A stretch of 64,000 bases of DNA from Acarospora socialis (Eukaryota; Ascomycota; Lecanoromycetes; Acarosporales; Acarosporaceae), in NCBI GenBank assembly GCA_025617375.2, contig JAMYGW020000004.1, positions 1,178,001 to 1,242,000 on the forward strand, in the 5' to 3' direction. The stretch's first letter is position 1. Each line of letters begins with the position of its first letter. This document shows, in pieces, positions 22,919-34,276 of the stretch. The notes beneath the pieces are model-generated. The model did not search any database. It had not been told where the DNA came from and saw only the letters and a program-made list of their open reading frames with translations. The position numbers and the translations under genes were made by a program.

Positions 22919-23608
22919 TTACATGACGCCCTTTCCATAGATCTTTTCCGCCAATATCCTTAACTTCATCGGCATCCCATTATCCTTGTAATGCTCCAGA
23001 ATATCATGCTTCTCCACCGCGCAGTTTAGATCGCTCCAATGGCTCGAATCGACAGCCAGCCTCTCACAGGCAGCCCTCTTTTCCTTTGACCACCATTTCG
23101 GGAGAAGACCGGGCTGGGCCTCGGCGAGATCTAAGTATCGACGGAAGTGGGGCAGGGGATTCTCTTGGTTGTAAAGACCAGAGAGCTCGCCTCGAAAGCT
23201 ATAGTCGTCTTCGACGCGCAAGCGGTAAGAATCGATGAGCTGATCGAACGCGTCTTTCTCGGAGAACGAACTCAGGTAAGTGTTGTCGGCGAGAGCTGGG
23301 AAGAAGTTCCGTGCCATGTAAGCTCCAGTCGTCGGTCGGACAGTGCTGCTGGCGTTGGCGGCATTGGCACAAATCTTCTTGTGAGCATTCCAATCTGCCT
23401 TCTGGCATTCGCGAGAGCAGTAGGAAGCGGTCCGACATCTAGCGCAGCGCTTTAGGGGGGCCGGAAGGTCCGATTCGGCCTTGTTACAAGCCCTACATTT
23501 TGGAGGAAGCACTGAATGAATCGATAAAATGGATGCTGCCATGTGTGGTAAATTGAGCTGGTGCCGTGGGTCTGTGAACGTTATGTCAATCATCTTTTCA
23601 GCCACCAT
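22919..23608 (-). CDS. MYND-type zinc finger protein of unknown role
   Basis: A single exon of 229 residues. The MYND finger is intact: Cys38, Cys41, Cys55, Cys58, Cys64, Cys68, His76 and Cys80 (CRACNKAESDL, CARC, YCSREC, HKKIC). MYND fingers mediate protein-protein contacts. The C-terminal part (FRRYLDLAEAQPGLLPKWW and NGMPMKLRILAEKIYGKG) resembles a conserved but uncharacterised fungal family. The start could instead be the ATG for MAASILSIHSVLPP at 23542, which would put the finger near the N-terminus as in many homologues. No other domain is visible. Confidence 0.8.
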   Translation of the reverse strand: MVAEKMIDITFTDPRHQLNLPHMAASILSIHSVLPPKCRACNKAESDLPAPLKRCARCRTASYCSRECQKADWNAHKKICANAANASSTVRPTTGAYMARNFFPALADNTYLSSFSEKDAFDQLIDSYRLRVEDDYSFRGELSGLYNQENPLPHFRRYLDLAEAQPGLLPKWWSKEKRAACERLAVDSSHWSDLNCAVEKHDILEHYKDNGMPMKLRILAEKIYGKGVM

Positions 23609-26040
23609 GAAGCATTATGCATTATCCTCACTCTGTATCAGTCTCCTAAATCAAGTCCTTGAGTCCAGCACACTATCTCCATGCAGATATCCCGTGAGGC
23701 AGCCAAGTGAAACCTAGGAAGTGCAATTTAAGATGACACTAATTTCGATCATGTCAGAGATGCGGGTTCATGTTTGTGTCAAGATAATTTGTTTAGACGG
23801 TGAATACTCACCGCCCTTGTCCATAAGGGGGAATAAACTAACAGGCTCCCCATCTGCCTCCCCACCTGGGCATTACCTTCAACAGACAATTGATGTCACA
23901 GTCTCCCTCATTTCGATGTCAGGACAAGCCTCCCACTATCATACGATCAATACGTTCTCAAGCAACTCACAGCTCATTTCTGCCGGCTGCTTCTGTCGAT
24001 CATACACAGTACTAGGCTCAGTCCAGGGGTATCTCTAGTGCTTAACTAGGTAACGTTACCCTCATTACTCCCTTTACGCCGTCTTAGGCTAGAGAAGGCA
24101 CCAACAAACGACCTGCACCCTTCTCAAAGGTTACAGGCGCCCTCACAGTGCCAGCTAACCCTAGGTCGGTTCAATACTCTCATCCTGGCCACGCATCGCT
24201 GCTGCCGCATTCCCCTTGCAGAGCTTACTCTGGTCCCGTATCTCCACCAAGCTGAAGGAGAATATCAGGAAATCCAGGATTATGGGTTGTTTCAGTAATC
24301 TCAGCATAAATGCATGCAGTTATGGCGAAAATGGTATCGCCATGCTGGTCCTATGAAAATAGCGCAAGCATGCCACCCAACTCGTGCCCAGCTCATACGT
24401 CTTCTATAGCTAGACCGTTCCCGTGGATAAGGCCCGATCCAAGCATGAGAAGGACTGCCAGAAGATAGGCCCGAGGATCGTACCGTATAAAACCCTATAA
24501 GCTCGGCCGATGACAGAGTCGTATGCTGCGGGGGCCAATGGCGCCTGTAATATCTCTCTGGGTTCCAAAGCCAGCCGATTGAACCGTGTAACATCCCGCG
24601 AATCGAGTAGGGTAACCAGAACCGATATCGCCCAGATCCAGAACATCTGGAAGACCCAGAAGTCAAAGAAGGGGGATGACTTGTTGCGCATGTCGTCAGA
24701 TCAGTTATCTTTGGCTGTCACAATGATGCGGAAGAGAAGGAACTAGATAAGTGCGCTCCTGAGCATGATAGGATTGGAGTCACTATTGACAGAAAGATGA
24801 TGGAAGGCAAGGGTAATATGACAAGATCGGGAGAGTTTCGCCCTCCGGCAGAAATCTGGATTTGTTGTTATTATCACCCTCTCTACTTTGGCGTAGAAAC
24901 ACTTGCTCGTAATTCTTGCCGAGCTTCAAAAAGACGCTATAGAGAAGAATTCACTGGTTTTTTGGTGGAAAGGGGCTGGTGGCAAGGTACCACCGGTCAA
25001 CGAGCGTGAATTGCTGCCATGAACAATGTCATCTCTGAAAACACGCAGGAGATTGAAATCAACGACTTTCCCTCATGGTGACAAACTGTGTTTATAGGTA
25101 GCTACCGTACTTACGTAGGCTTGGTCGACCAGGGCAACGATATAGGGCTTCAGGGTCTAGGCATGACGTTGGCGATCTATCTCGCTAATCTGAGATCCAC
25201 CTTCGGCGCTTACGATGCCCGGAAGCCGACCTATCTGGTAACACAGCATACCTGGTACTGTTTGGCTGCTGACTGCATCGTTATGTACGGTAGTCATTGA
25301 TGTGCTCACAGCTGATTTTCATAGCGATTTTAGATTAGTAATCCCCAGTCCTGGATTCCCTATCGAGTCAACCAGCAATACTTCCAGAAAGCAGTCCTGC
25401 AGCTGGCGAGTATCCGGTTCCCTCCACAGATGTTTGCCGTAGCCCGTCCGTCAGCCAATAACGAGGCTTTTGTAGTTGCCAGTGCATGCGTTCAATGCAA
25501 AATTTTTGAGTATGATGAGTCAACGCTGTGCTCGCCGTCAGCTCCGTTGAGCTCTTGGCCGTTAGTATTAGAGGGAGTAGTTCGTTCATGTCAAAAAGCC
25601 GGACCGCAACGACTAGCCGCGCTACTCACGGCAACGCTACCCTCAACTGATTCAGCGAAGATATCACCATCGCTCAACTTGGTGTCGTCTGGCGTATCGA
25701 TATCGAGGATGTCTTCACAAACCGAGGTATCCAAGCCCGGATCAACAGGCACAAGACGGACGGCAACAGAGCGACCTTGAAGTCACGGGAGACATCTCTG
25801 GATCTTCAACCTCAGCAACGAGCGACGCGTTTGACATCCACGTGTATTCACTACAGGGCAGTGTGATGACGTAATGCTGATATCAAAGCTTAGCGACATG
25901 CCGGCAAGAGCAGGTTCCAGTTGATGTATGCTTGTACCGTGGTCAGTACTGCATTGATTGTCGGTACTGTACGGTGGTGCTTGGTATGTTCAGATGATGT
26001 CGACTGTCCTGTAGGTTATCCTTCTACAACGGTAACAAGC
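23609..26040. other. 2.4-kb gene desert with decayed coding sequence
   Basis: No intact gene is visible. A DUF1295 relic sits at about 24390-24790 on the minus strand. Around 25370-25790 the minus strand shows exon-like fragments with a GTGAGT donor at 25626-25631 and a CTAAC...CCAAG acceptor near 25560-25570, but the frame upstream is broken and no family is recognised. The base composition is not strongly AT-rich, so I see no clear sign of RIP. Confidence 0.5.
24390..24790 (-). pseudogene. Relic of a DUF1295 (steroid reductase-like) membrane protein gene
   Basis: On the minus strand a conserved block is legible: FLLFRI near 24735, DDMRNKSSPFFDFWVFQMFW near 24690 and TLLDSRDVTRF just after. 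The next conserved element (FGTQRDITGAIG, near 24550) lies in another frame, and a fragment resembling the C-terminal GPIF/LLMLGSG segment follows closely, so the middle of the domain seems lost. In-frame stops occur within the first block (for example just after LRSALI and before SDDMR). DUF1295 proteins are multi-pass membrane proteins related to steroid 5-alpha reductases. With stops, a frameshift and a deletion, this is a dead copy; an intact parent may exist elsewhere in the genome. Confidence 0.6.
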
Positions 26041-27161
26041 TCAATCATTTGTGGTCGTTATCAAAGCTTGGGCCGGAGTGGATAGAGAATCTGGCGCTAT
26101 AGCTGCCCCTAGCGTCTCCTTTGGGGCGTCTTCTTTCTCATTAGCCACCTCAAGCCTTGCCTTCTTTGTTTGCCGCTTTTGCTCCCTTTTCGAGATTGGC
26201 TTTGCATTTTCCGTTTCCTTCCTCTTGCTATCATCCATTGGACCAGCTTTCCTTTTCTGACCGTTCGTAGTTCCTTGCTGTTGCCCCTGGGGCCTTATGT
26301 TGCCTTTCAGAGCACCGTCCGGGAGTTCTGATAATGCAGGCTTCCCCCCTCCATATATGACGTCTACAACCCCCCGGTAGCTTCTTCTCTTCATCTCGGC
26401 TTGCACGACCACACTCCTAGCCTCCTGCCCCACCGCCTCTCTTCCTTTCTCTTGACCCAAGCCCCAAACCGCCGCAAGGTTTATTATATCCCACGGTCCC
26501 CGGCATCCTGCTGCCCTCTTGGCCTCGCTGCTGATTACAATTCCTCTGCCCCTCGTCGCGCGAATAAGCTGCGTAGCATTGCTAATCAAGTTCCTCCTCG
26601 CGTTACTATCACTCGCCAGTATGCCGGGCGTATAACATATTTCAAACTTGACACCGCGCTGGAGGGCGGTAGAGAGTGTCTTATGCTTGAAATGAAAAGG
26701 GAACCGTGTCGTAAGGTCTAGTGAGATCAGATCGCAATCGAGAGAACAAGCTTGATGGAGAACTTTCTCAGTTGTAGGGCGCATAGCAACTAGGTCATAG
26801 TGTTGGGACAAGTTCGCCAGACGGTGGTTCTGAGCTGGATCTGAGAGAATGAGTGTGCAACGGCGCAGGACGCGGAGGTTCTTGGGCGTAGGAAATGGTA
26901 AGTCTGCGGGGATTGGAGAGGACTAGAATGGTGTCAGCCGCTTCGAGAGAGAATAGAAAGGCTCCAGTGGTCTTACTAGGTCTGCCGGAAGCTTCCCGGA
27001 GATCGTATGGTTGAGCGCGACGACGTTATAGCCCACTGCAAGATTTAGCAGCTGCGCATACTAAAGCGGTATGAAAACACTTTACACTCAGCTAAAAACG
27101 CCAGTGTTCTCTGCAACTCGGGATCGTGCGGCGTCCATGACACGTTAAGATCGTAGAACAT
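26041..27161 (-). CDS. rpp1: RNase P/MRP subunit Rpp1 (p30)
   Basis: Exons 27086-27161, 26977-27035 and 26041-26922, with introns of 50 and 54 nt, encode 338 residues. The N-terminus (MFYDLNVSWTPHDPELQRTL) is the start of the p30 TIM-barrel-like domain. Family motifs are visible: GYNVVALNHTISGKLP, CDLISLDLTTRFPFHF, GVKFEICYTPGI and RGIVISSEAKRAAGCRGPWD. Rpp1 is a protein subunit shared by nuclear RNase P (5' trimming of pre-tRNA) and RNase MRP (pre-rRNA processing). The last ~100 residues are Lys/Arg/Glu-rich and probably disordered, with nuclear-localisation-like clusters (KREQKRQTKKARLE). It diverges from the CK2 alpha gene over 360 nt. Confidence 0.92.
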
Positions 27162-27521
27162 TATCTATCCCACAATCCACGAGCCTCTCGGCGCTCCACA
27201 ATATCAACAGTGAGCAATGAGAATGATGTGATTTCAATTCTTGAACATCTGGAGCGTAGCAGCAGTTTAGCGAAGCGAGCCCTGTTCCTCATCTGGTCAG
27301 TGCACACTACATACAACCTTACACACTGCCCTCAAGATAAGGCAGATCCACGGAATCTTGACATCGACTTCCCCAACTTCCTCGGTACTGCGCATTCTTA
27401 CGCACATACTCTCTAAGGGAAGTTCTTCCTCAACAAACCTTCAAGTCGTAGACGAATCCTCCTCCCAGGCATCGTCTTCATCGTGGCCGGAAACGCGCGC
27501 CTTGTTTAGGCCGCCGGCAGC
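27162..27521. promoter_or_regulatory. Divergent promoter region RPP1/CKA1
   Basis: 360 nt between the two start codons. Short plus-strand frames within it are not conserved. No clear core promoter motif is seen. Confidence 0.45.
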
Positions 27522-28768
27522 ATGGCGCGCGTTTATGCCGATGTCAATCAGCAGATGCCCCGATCTTATTGGGACTATGACAGTGTCAACATATCATGGG
27601 GCGTGCTGGAAAACTATGAGGTGGTGCGGAAGATCGGTAGGCGAACCCTGGGCTCTGACAGACGGTCGCCTTGAGCGGGACCCAACAGGTGCTGACGCTG
27701 AAACGCAGGTAGGGGGAAGTATTCGGAAGTGTTCGAGGGTATAAATGTTGCCAATTACCAGAAATGCGTCATCAAAGTCCTCAAACCGGTGAAGAAGAAG
27801 AAGATAAAGCGAGAGATCAAGATCCTACAGAATCTGTCTGGAGGCCCGAATATTGTTGCGCTCCTGGACGTGGTGAGGGATAGCCAGAGCAAGACGCCGT
27901 CTCTGATATTTGAGTATGTCAACAACACGGACTTTCGAAGTCTGTATCCGAAGTTTGTGGACTTCGATGTGCGGTACTACATATTTGAGCTGCTCAAGGT
28001 AGTCAATACGCCCAAATCTACGGGGTTACGCAAAGCTAAAATTATGCCCGATAGGCGCTGGACTTCTGCCATAGTAAGGGTATAATGCATCGGGATGTCA
28101 AACCGCATAATGTCATGATCGATCACGAGAAGCGAAAGGTGATTAGATATCCTATGCGTCCTCTGTTGACTTTGAACAGACAACGCTAACAAAGCACAGC
28201 TTCGGCTGATTGATTGGGGCTTGGCCGAGTTTTATCATCAAGGCACAGAGTACAACGTGAGAGTAGCTTCACGGTATTTTAAAGGCCCCGAGCTTCTCGT
28301 CGACTTTCAGGAGTACGACTATTCCTTGGATATGTGGTCCTTAGGGGCCATGTTTGCGTCGATGATTTTCCGAAAGGAACCCTTCTTCCACGGCAATAGC
28401 AACTCGGATCAGCTGGTCAAGATAGCGAAAGTCTTGGGAACAGATGATCTTTTTGAATACCTCGACAAATACGATATTGAGCTCGACGCCCAGTACGACG
28501 ACATCCTCGGCAGGTTTCCAAAAAAGAATTGGCACGGCTTTGTGAATGCAGAGAACCAGCGGTTCGTCAGCAACGATGCCCTCGACTTCCTCGATAAATT
28601 GCTCAGATATGATCATCAGGTATGATCAATCGGAAATTCCCTTAGTGTACTATACTAACTCTCTCACAGGAGAGACTCACAGCTAAGGAGGCAATGGCAC
28701 ACTCATACTTTGCCCCTGTCCGCAGCGCCGCAGCGCCCGCTCACAACCACGCATCATCTCATTCTTGA
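27522..28768 (+). CDS. cka1: Casein kinase II catalytic subunit alpha
   Basis: Five exons (27522-27636, 27709-27998, 28055-28138, 28200-28619, 28670-28768) encode 335 residues; introns are 72, 56, 61 and 50 nt. The start is [19 protein letters not shown]. The kinase hallmarks are complete: glycine loop [12 protein letters not shown] (38-49), Lys61, the basic CK2-specific cluster KKKKIKREI, catalytic Asp149 in HRDVKPHN and the CK2-characteristic DWG (Asp168) instead of [17 protein letters not shown] is the activation segment. CK2 is a constitutively active Ser/Thr kinase that phosphorylates acidic sites. The C-terminus is short and His/Ala/Ser-rich. One junction interrupts the glycine loop. 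Confidence 0.96.
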
Positions 28769-29434
28769 GCGTTATTCCGTACCGCCATCTGGGCGGTCCT
28801 CAGATTGGCATTCGCTATGTGTGAAGGTTGCTCTGAACGCCATGCCGCTTAGCGCCCGGCATTTAGGGCAAGCTCCTACCCTATTTTATGAGGAGAGGAG
28901 CCCCGCTTCATAGGCTAGCGGAGGCGCGTCCCCCATTGGACACTCCTTCTGCATCTATCAATAGTCTGCTGTATAGTCCTAAAGATTGGCGGTGGCGGCT
29001 ACGTTAATGCCAGGATGCTAAGGTCGAGCCCGGGGTGGAAGGGGCATTCGAGACTTCTGTGTAGATAGTATCATGATACCGGAACGGAGCTATTCGTAAC
29101 AGCACCCGCTGTAAGCGCAGAACAGCCGTGCAATGTTGTGATGAGGAACGAGTACGAGTAAATAAGGTAGTGACTCGAAGTTAGCTCACTAGCGCAGCAC
29201 GAGCTCCGAGCTTCAAAACGAGCATGAGTCAACCACGGAGCTCAAATCCTGACCAACAAAGCATTCGAAGAGCGAAACGCCACGCAAGCCTTAATTTAAT
29301 CCAGTATTAAGACGTAATTGTTTGTCAAAACCAGAAAGCACTCTCGGTGAGAGCACGAGGTCAACATACTTCGAAGGGCGCTTTACGTTTGCGCTCCTCC
29401 CTGGAGAAGCTCGCTCCTCCGCAAAGCTCCCAGG
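28769..29434. other. Intergenic region before valyl-tRNA synthetase
   Basis: Holds the CK2 alpha 3' UTR and the valyl-tRNA synthetase promoter. From the TGA at 29348 onward, the frame of the ATG at 29435 is open and encodes a basic peptide without an ATG (see findings). Nothing else recognised. Confidence 0.45.
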
Positions 29435-32400
29435 ATGGCTCTCAATGCTGCGTCGCATAACCCTAGTATGTGGTCCCGACTACACTGCCAATAGTGCAAG
29501 CACCCTACTGATGTATATAACCGTAGCGGGCCAGCAAACGGGTCCTATTACGGGCAAACCTCCCTCAGCATCCGACGAGACCAAAGCAGCGCTGCTTGGA
29601 GCTTCGAAGAGTGACCCCATAGGCCAACATGAAGGAGGGGTGGATGGCGGGGATAAGCAGGGCGAGGAGAAGGTGAAGAGCGAGAAGGAGCGTGCGTGTC
29701 CTCCTTGATATCACCTGGAAATTGGGGCTATAAATACGTCCAGACTGACTCGGTGGATCAGTGGAGAAAGAGCGCAAGAAGGCTGAAAAGGCTAAGAAGT
29801 TCGCTGAGAAGCAAGCCAAGACTGTTAATGGATCTGCGACACCCACATCATCGAAAACCAAGGAGAAGAAAGCTAAGGCTGCATCCGCAAAGGAGGAACC
29901 ATTACCAGACTACGTCGAAGAAACACCACCGGGAGAGAAGAAAAGTGAGTCTGCTGTGGGATTTGTGCAATTTCGACCAATTAACACATTCAAGTCCTCA
30001 AACCTTTAGATGATCAGTTTCACAAAGCGTACATACCCAAGGTTGTTGAATCAGGATGGTACGCCTGGTGGGAAAAGCAAGGATTTTTCGAACCGGAGTT
30101 TGGCCCGGACAACAATGTCAAGAGAGAGGGCTACTTTGTGATTCCAGAGCCGCCGCCCAACGTCACCGGCGCATTACACATGGGTCACGCGCTTCCGAAC
30201 GCTTTACAGGATACGTTGATTCGCTGGAACCGTATGATGGGTAGAACCACATTATGGGTTCCCGGTTGCGACCACGCTGGTATCTCGACGCAGAGCGTTG
30301 TGGAGAATATGCTTTGGAGGAGGCAGAAGAAAACAAGATATGATTTGGGGCGGGAAAAGTTCACCGAATTGATCTGGGATTGGAAAGAGGAGTACCATCA
30401 GAAGATCAACAGTGTCTTACGACGGATGGGCGGTTCGTTCGACTGGACAAGGGAGGCATTCACCATGGATGAGAACTTATCAGCAGCTGTAACAGAAACA
30501 TTTGTTCAATTACACGAAGAGGGCATCATTTACAGAGCAAACCGGCTAGTCAATTGGTGTGTGAAACTCAACACTGCAATCTCGAATCTGGAAGTGGATA
30601 ACAAGGAACTCGATGGACGGACACTCCTTGATGTACCAGGCTACGAAAGGAAGGTAGAGTTTGGTGTGATTACGCACTTTCAATATGAGATTGGAGGCAC
30701 CGAAGAGAAAATCGAGGTGGCTACAACCCGTCCCGAGACTATGCTTGGTGATAGCGGCATTGCGGTGAATCCCAAGGACGAACGCTACAAACATCTCGTG
30801 GGCAAGAACGCGAAACATCCTTTTGTCGATCGACTGATGCCGATCTTCACAGACGACTATGTGGACCCTGAATTTGGTACTGGCGCCGTCAAGATCACGC
30901 CTGCTCATGATCCTAACGACTTCGCCATCGGTCAACGACACAACCTGAAGTTCATCAACATACTCAATGACAACGGCACGATGAATCATAACACCGGGGA
31001 GTTTGAGGGTGTCAAGCGATTCGACGCCCGGTATAAAGTCATAGAAGCTCTCAAGGCGAAAGGGCTATACGTCAGATGGGAGAACAACCCTATGAAAGTG
31101 CCTTTGTGCGCGAAGTCAAAGGATGTTATAGAACCACTGATGAAGCCGCAGTGGTGGATGCGCATGCGAGAGCTGGCAGATGCTGCGATCAAAGCTGTTA
31201 AAGACGGGGAGATCACCATCCGTCCCGAAGTTGCAGAAAAGAGTTACTTCCGATGGCTTGAGGGCATCAATGACTGGTGCTTATCAAGACAGCTCTGGTG
31301 GGGCCACCAAGCGCCTGCATATCTCGTTCAAATCGATGGACAGCCTAGTGACGTGAGTGACGGAGAGTACTGGGTCACAGGGCGTACCCAGGAAGCCGCA
31401 GAAGCCAAAGCCAAAGCCAAGTTTCCTGGGAAGAAGTTTACGCTAGCACGAGATCCTGATGTCTTGGACACGTGGTTTTCCTCTGGCCTCTGGCCCTTTT
31501 CAACCCTGGGCTGGCCCAGGAAGACGCATGATATGGCTACCCTATATCCAACCTCCGTTCTCGAGACTGGTTGGGATATCTTGTTCTTCTGGGTGGCCCG
31601 GATGATAATGTTGGGAATCAAAATGACAGGCCAAGTACCTTTTCGAGAGGTCTATTGTCATTCGTTAGTCCGGGATTCAGAGGGACGGAAGATGTCAAAA
31701 TCACTGGGCAACGTCATTGATCCGTTGGATGTAATGGAGGGCATCGAGCTGCAAGCGTTACATGACAAACTCAAGGTAGGGAATCTTGATCCGAAAGAGC
31801 TTGCAACGGCCACGAAGTTTCAGAAAACTTCTTTCCCAGACGGCATTCCCGAATGTGGTGCTGATGCTCTACGATTTTCCTTGATAAACTATACCACAGG
31901 AGGTAATAATCTGTTCCAGGGAGGTGCTCTTTCCGTAACTGATAGCAAGCAGGTGGCGACATCAACTTCGATATCAAGGTCATGCACGGTTATCGGAGAT
32001 TCTGTAATAAAATCTACCAAGCAACGAAGTATGTACTCGGCAAGCTTGACAAAGACTTCGTACCTCAGAAGGTCGCTACGAACACTGGCGAGGAGTCGCT
32101 GTCCGAACGGTGGATCCTACACAAATTCACAGTGGCTGCCAAGGAGATCAATCAAGCCTTAGCAGACCGGGAATTCTCCCAAGCAACGTCCATTGCCTAT
32201 CAATATTGGTACTCTCACCTTTGCGACGTATACATCGAAAACTCGAAATCAATTATCCAGGATGGCACACCAGATGAGCAGCGCTCAGCCAAGGACACGT
32301 TGTACACTGCGCTTGAGGGCGGCTTAACCATGATCCATCCGTTCATGCCATTCTTGACCGAGGAAATGTGGCAACGTCTACCGCGAAGACCAGCTGATTC

Positions 32401-33006
32401 AACACCGTCAATAGTCAAGGCGAAGTACCCCGTGTACGAACCCAGCCTCGATGATATCGCCTCTGAAGAAGCATACGAACTGTTGCTTGGAATATCGAAG
32501 GGTGTGAGGTCCTTGATGGCTGACTATTCCATCAAAGACGAAGGAAAATGTGAGTATCTTCCTCAAAACCAATATCACACCGTATTGATATGTCTATAGT
32601 GTACGTCCAGACGTACGATGACACAAGCTACAAGACTGCTAGTGCTCAAGTTCAGAGCATCAAGTCACTCTCCGGCAAAGGTATCGCCTCTATTGAAGTC
32701 TACTCCAAGACCCAAGAGAAGCCCAGCGGCTGCGTCGTCTTTGCCGTGTCCTCGAGTGCAGCCGTCTTCCTCCACGTCAAAGGGCGTGTGGATATCGACG
32801 AAGAGATCGGAAAGGCGCAATCAAAGCTACAGAAAGCGTCAGAAGGTGCTGCGAAACAGAAGAAGATCCTTGCGGATCCGAATTACAAGCAAAAGGTCAG
32901 CGAAGAGTTGCAGGAAGTCGAGAGGAGGAAGCTGGCAGATTTTGAAAGTGAAATAAGGAATCATGAGGAGATCATCGAGCAATTTGAGGTGTTGAAGCTT
33001 GACTAG
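29435..33006 (+). CDS. Valyl-tRNA synthetase
   Basis: Six exons (29435-29465, 29527-29691, 29762-29944, 29995-31902, 31953-32549, 32600-33006) give 1096 residues; introns are 50-70 nt. Class I synthetase motifs are clear: HIGH-type HMGH at 188-191 ([15 protein letters not shown]) and KMSKS at 692-696. The editing domain motif [11 protein letters not shown] is present. Preceding the core is a Lys/Glu/Ala-rich eukaryotic extension ([19 protein letters not shown]), and the C-terminus has the coiled-coil arm ([17 protein letters not shown]). In fungi one gene usually supplies both cytosolic and mitochondrial enzyme. The start at 29435 has a strong context (A at -3, G at +4), but the 5' end offers alternatives, discussed in the findings. 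Confidence 0.95.
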
Positions 33007-33746
33007 ACAGAGTCTTTTGCGTTCTAGAGGGCTTTGGGAGTGCGCTGTACAACTGATAGAAGCCGCAAAAAGTCAAACCAGACCTTGACCTTCAAATATC
33101 GGCAGTCGTTTTAAAACCGAGTTTCAACGCCAGGCTTGCAAAGTGAAGCGACCACTGTCGTGCCGCAGTCTCAGGTGGCAGTGCATGAAAGGCTGATAGG
33201 TAAGCCTCCTGGAAATTCGTCGCGAACCATCGTGGTAGATTCTCCTACAGTAATATCTTGGCGGCAGTTGCATGCGCTTATACAGTAGGGCTGGCGAGAA
33301 AACCCGATATGCTGTTTCACACTTGTGGCGAGCATTCGCGATCCACTCCCCTTCTTGAGCAAGCAACATGTTACTGAAGTGTTGTGTTTCCGAATGCCAC
33401 TAAGCCGCAGGTCGTGCTTTAGAAAGAGAAGGCTGGTCGAAAGGCATTAGGATACAGAAACGTTGTCAGAAGAGCAGCCCCATGAAGCCCACAGCCCTCA
33501 ATCCTGCATTGTTCCATATGTCCGCTGTTTCGCTATAACATGTTAGCACGTTCCTGCGACGTCCTCGTACGGTCGAATGAGCTTCACGCCCACCACATTA
33601 CAGGCTTCTTAAATGGGATCGAGCTCAAAAGCATTTGTAGGTGAGCAACTCTACACACCAGGCGGACAATCTAACATCGCCACAGGTGCTGCGATTCATT
33701 ACAATAGCGAGGCGGATTGTACAACATTCTCATCTCTTCTAGCACA
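33007..33746. other. Intergenic region with a probable 5' UTR intron
   Basis: Mostly unrecognised. Near its right end, 33641-33685 is a 45-nt intron candidate (GTGAGC donor, CTAAC branch, CACAG acceptor) in the leader of the secreted protein gene. An ATG at 33613 starts an upstream frame that overlaps the main start in another frame and stays open whether or not the intron is removed. Confidence 0.4.
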
Positions 33747-34276
33747 ATGGCTTCCCCCCCTTCGAGGATCGTGGTTCTTCTTTTCTGGTGGTCCCTGTTC
33801 CTAACAGCCGCCTCCGCGATGACCACGACCCACATTAACCGTCGAGAAGCGCAGGCCCCCGAAGTGCGCCACCCACCCACCTTCCACCGTCCGATCTTCG
33901 CTCCACCAAACTGACACGCCCTCCCTAGGTAATCTGCCCCGGCACGCTCACGCCCCCCGAGATCCACCCATTCCGCCTCGATATGTACCCGACGCTGCAA
34001 TCGTTCTGCAGTAACTTCCCGCTCTCGCAGTTCCGGTGCGTCTTCGTCGACAACATGTGGCAAGTGGACTTTCGCTACGTGCCGCCGAGCAGTTCGGCCT
34101 TCAGGCTTCAGGTGAGATGTATTGATGTCTGTACGTGCGATGGGAATCCGGTGGCGCGGGATCCGAGGACGTTTGGGCGCGGTGGGAGGTCGTTTGGGAG
34201 GGGTTCGTCGGCATTTGTGCCGTTCCGGCCGCTTATAGGGGATCTTGCGAGGGGCCGTATTATCGATCACCGTTAG
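33747..34276 (+). CDS. Small secreted protein of unknown family
   Basis: Exons 33747-33863 and 33929-34276 (65-nt intron, CTGAC branch point) encode 154 residues. The first ~24 residues are a textbook signal peptide (IVVLLFWWSLFLTAASA), followed by a possible KEX2-like dibasic (NRRE). Exon 2 has cysteines at 42, 66 and 76 (VICPGTLTP, SFCSNFP, FRCVF). The downstream half is uncertain: a GTGAGA donor at 34112 and a CCGAG acceptor at 34167 define a 56-nt phase-0 intron, and splicing it switches to a frame with EDVWARWEVVWEGFVGICAV-type sequence ending at 34443. Which ending is real cannot be decided here. I do not recognise the family. Confidence 0.5.

Noticed and set aside
33124-33369. 81-codon minus-strand ATG frame after valyl-tRNA synthetase
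   Set aside because: Arg/His-rich with no family resemblance, in a likely 3' UTR.
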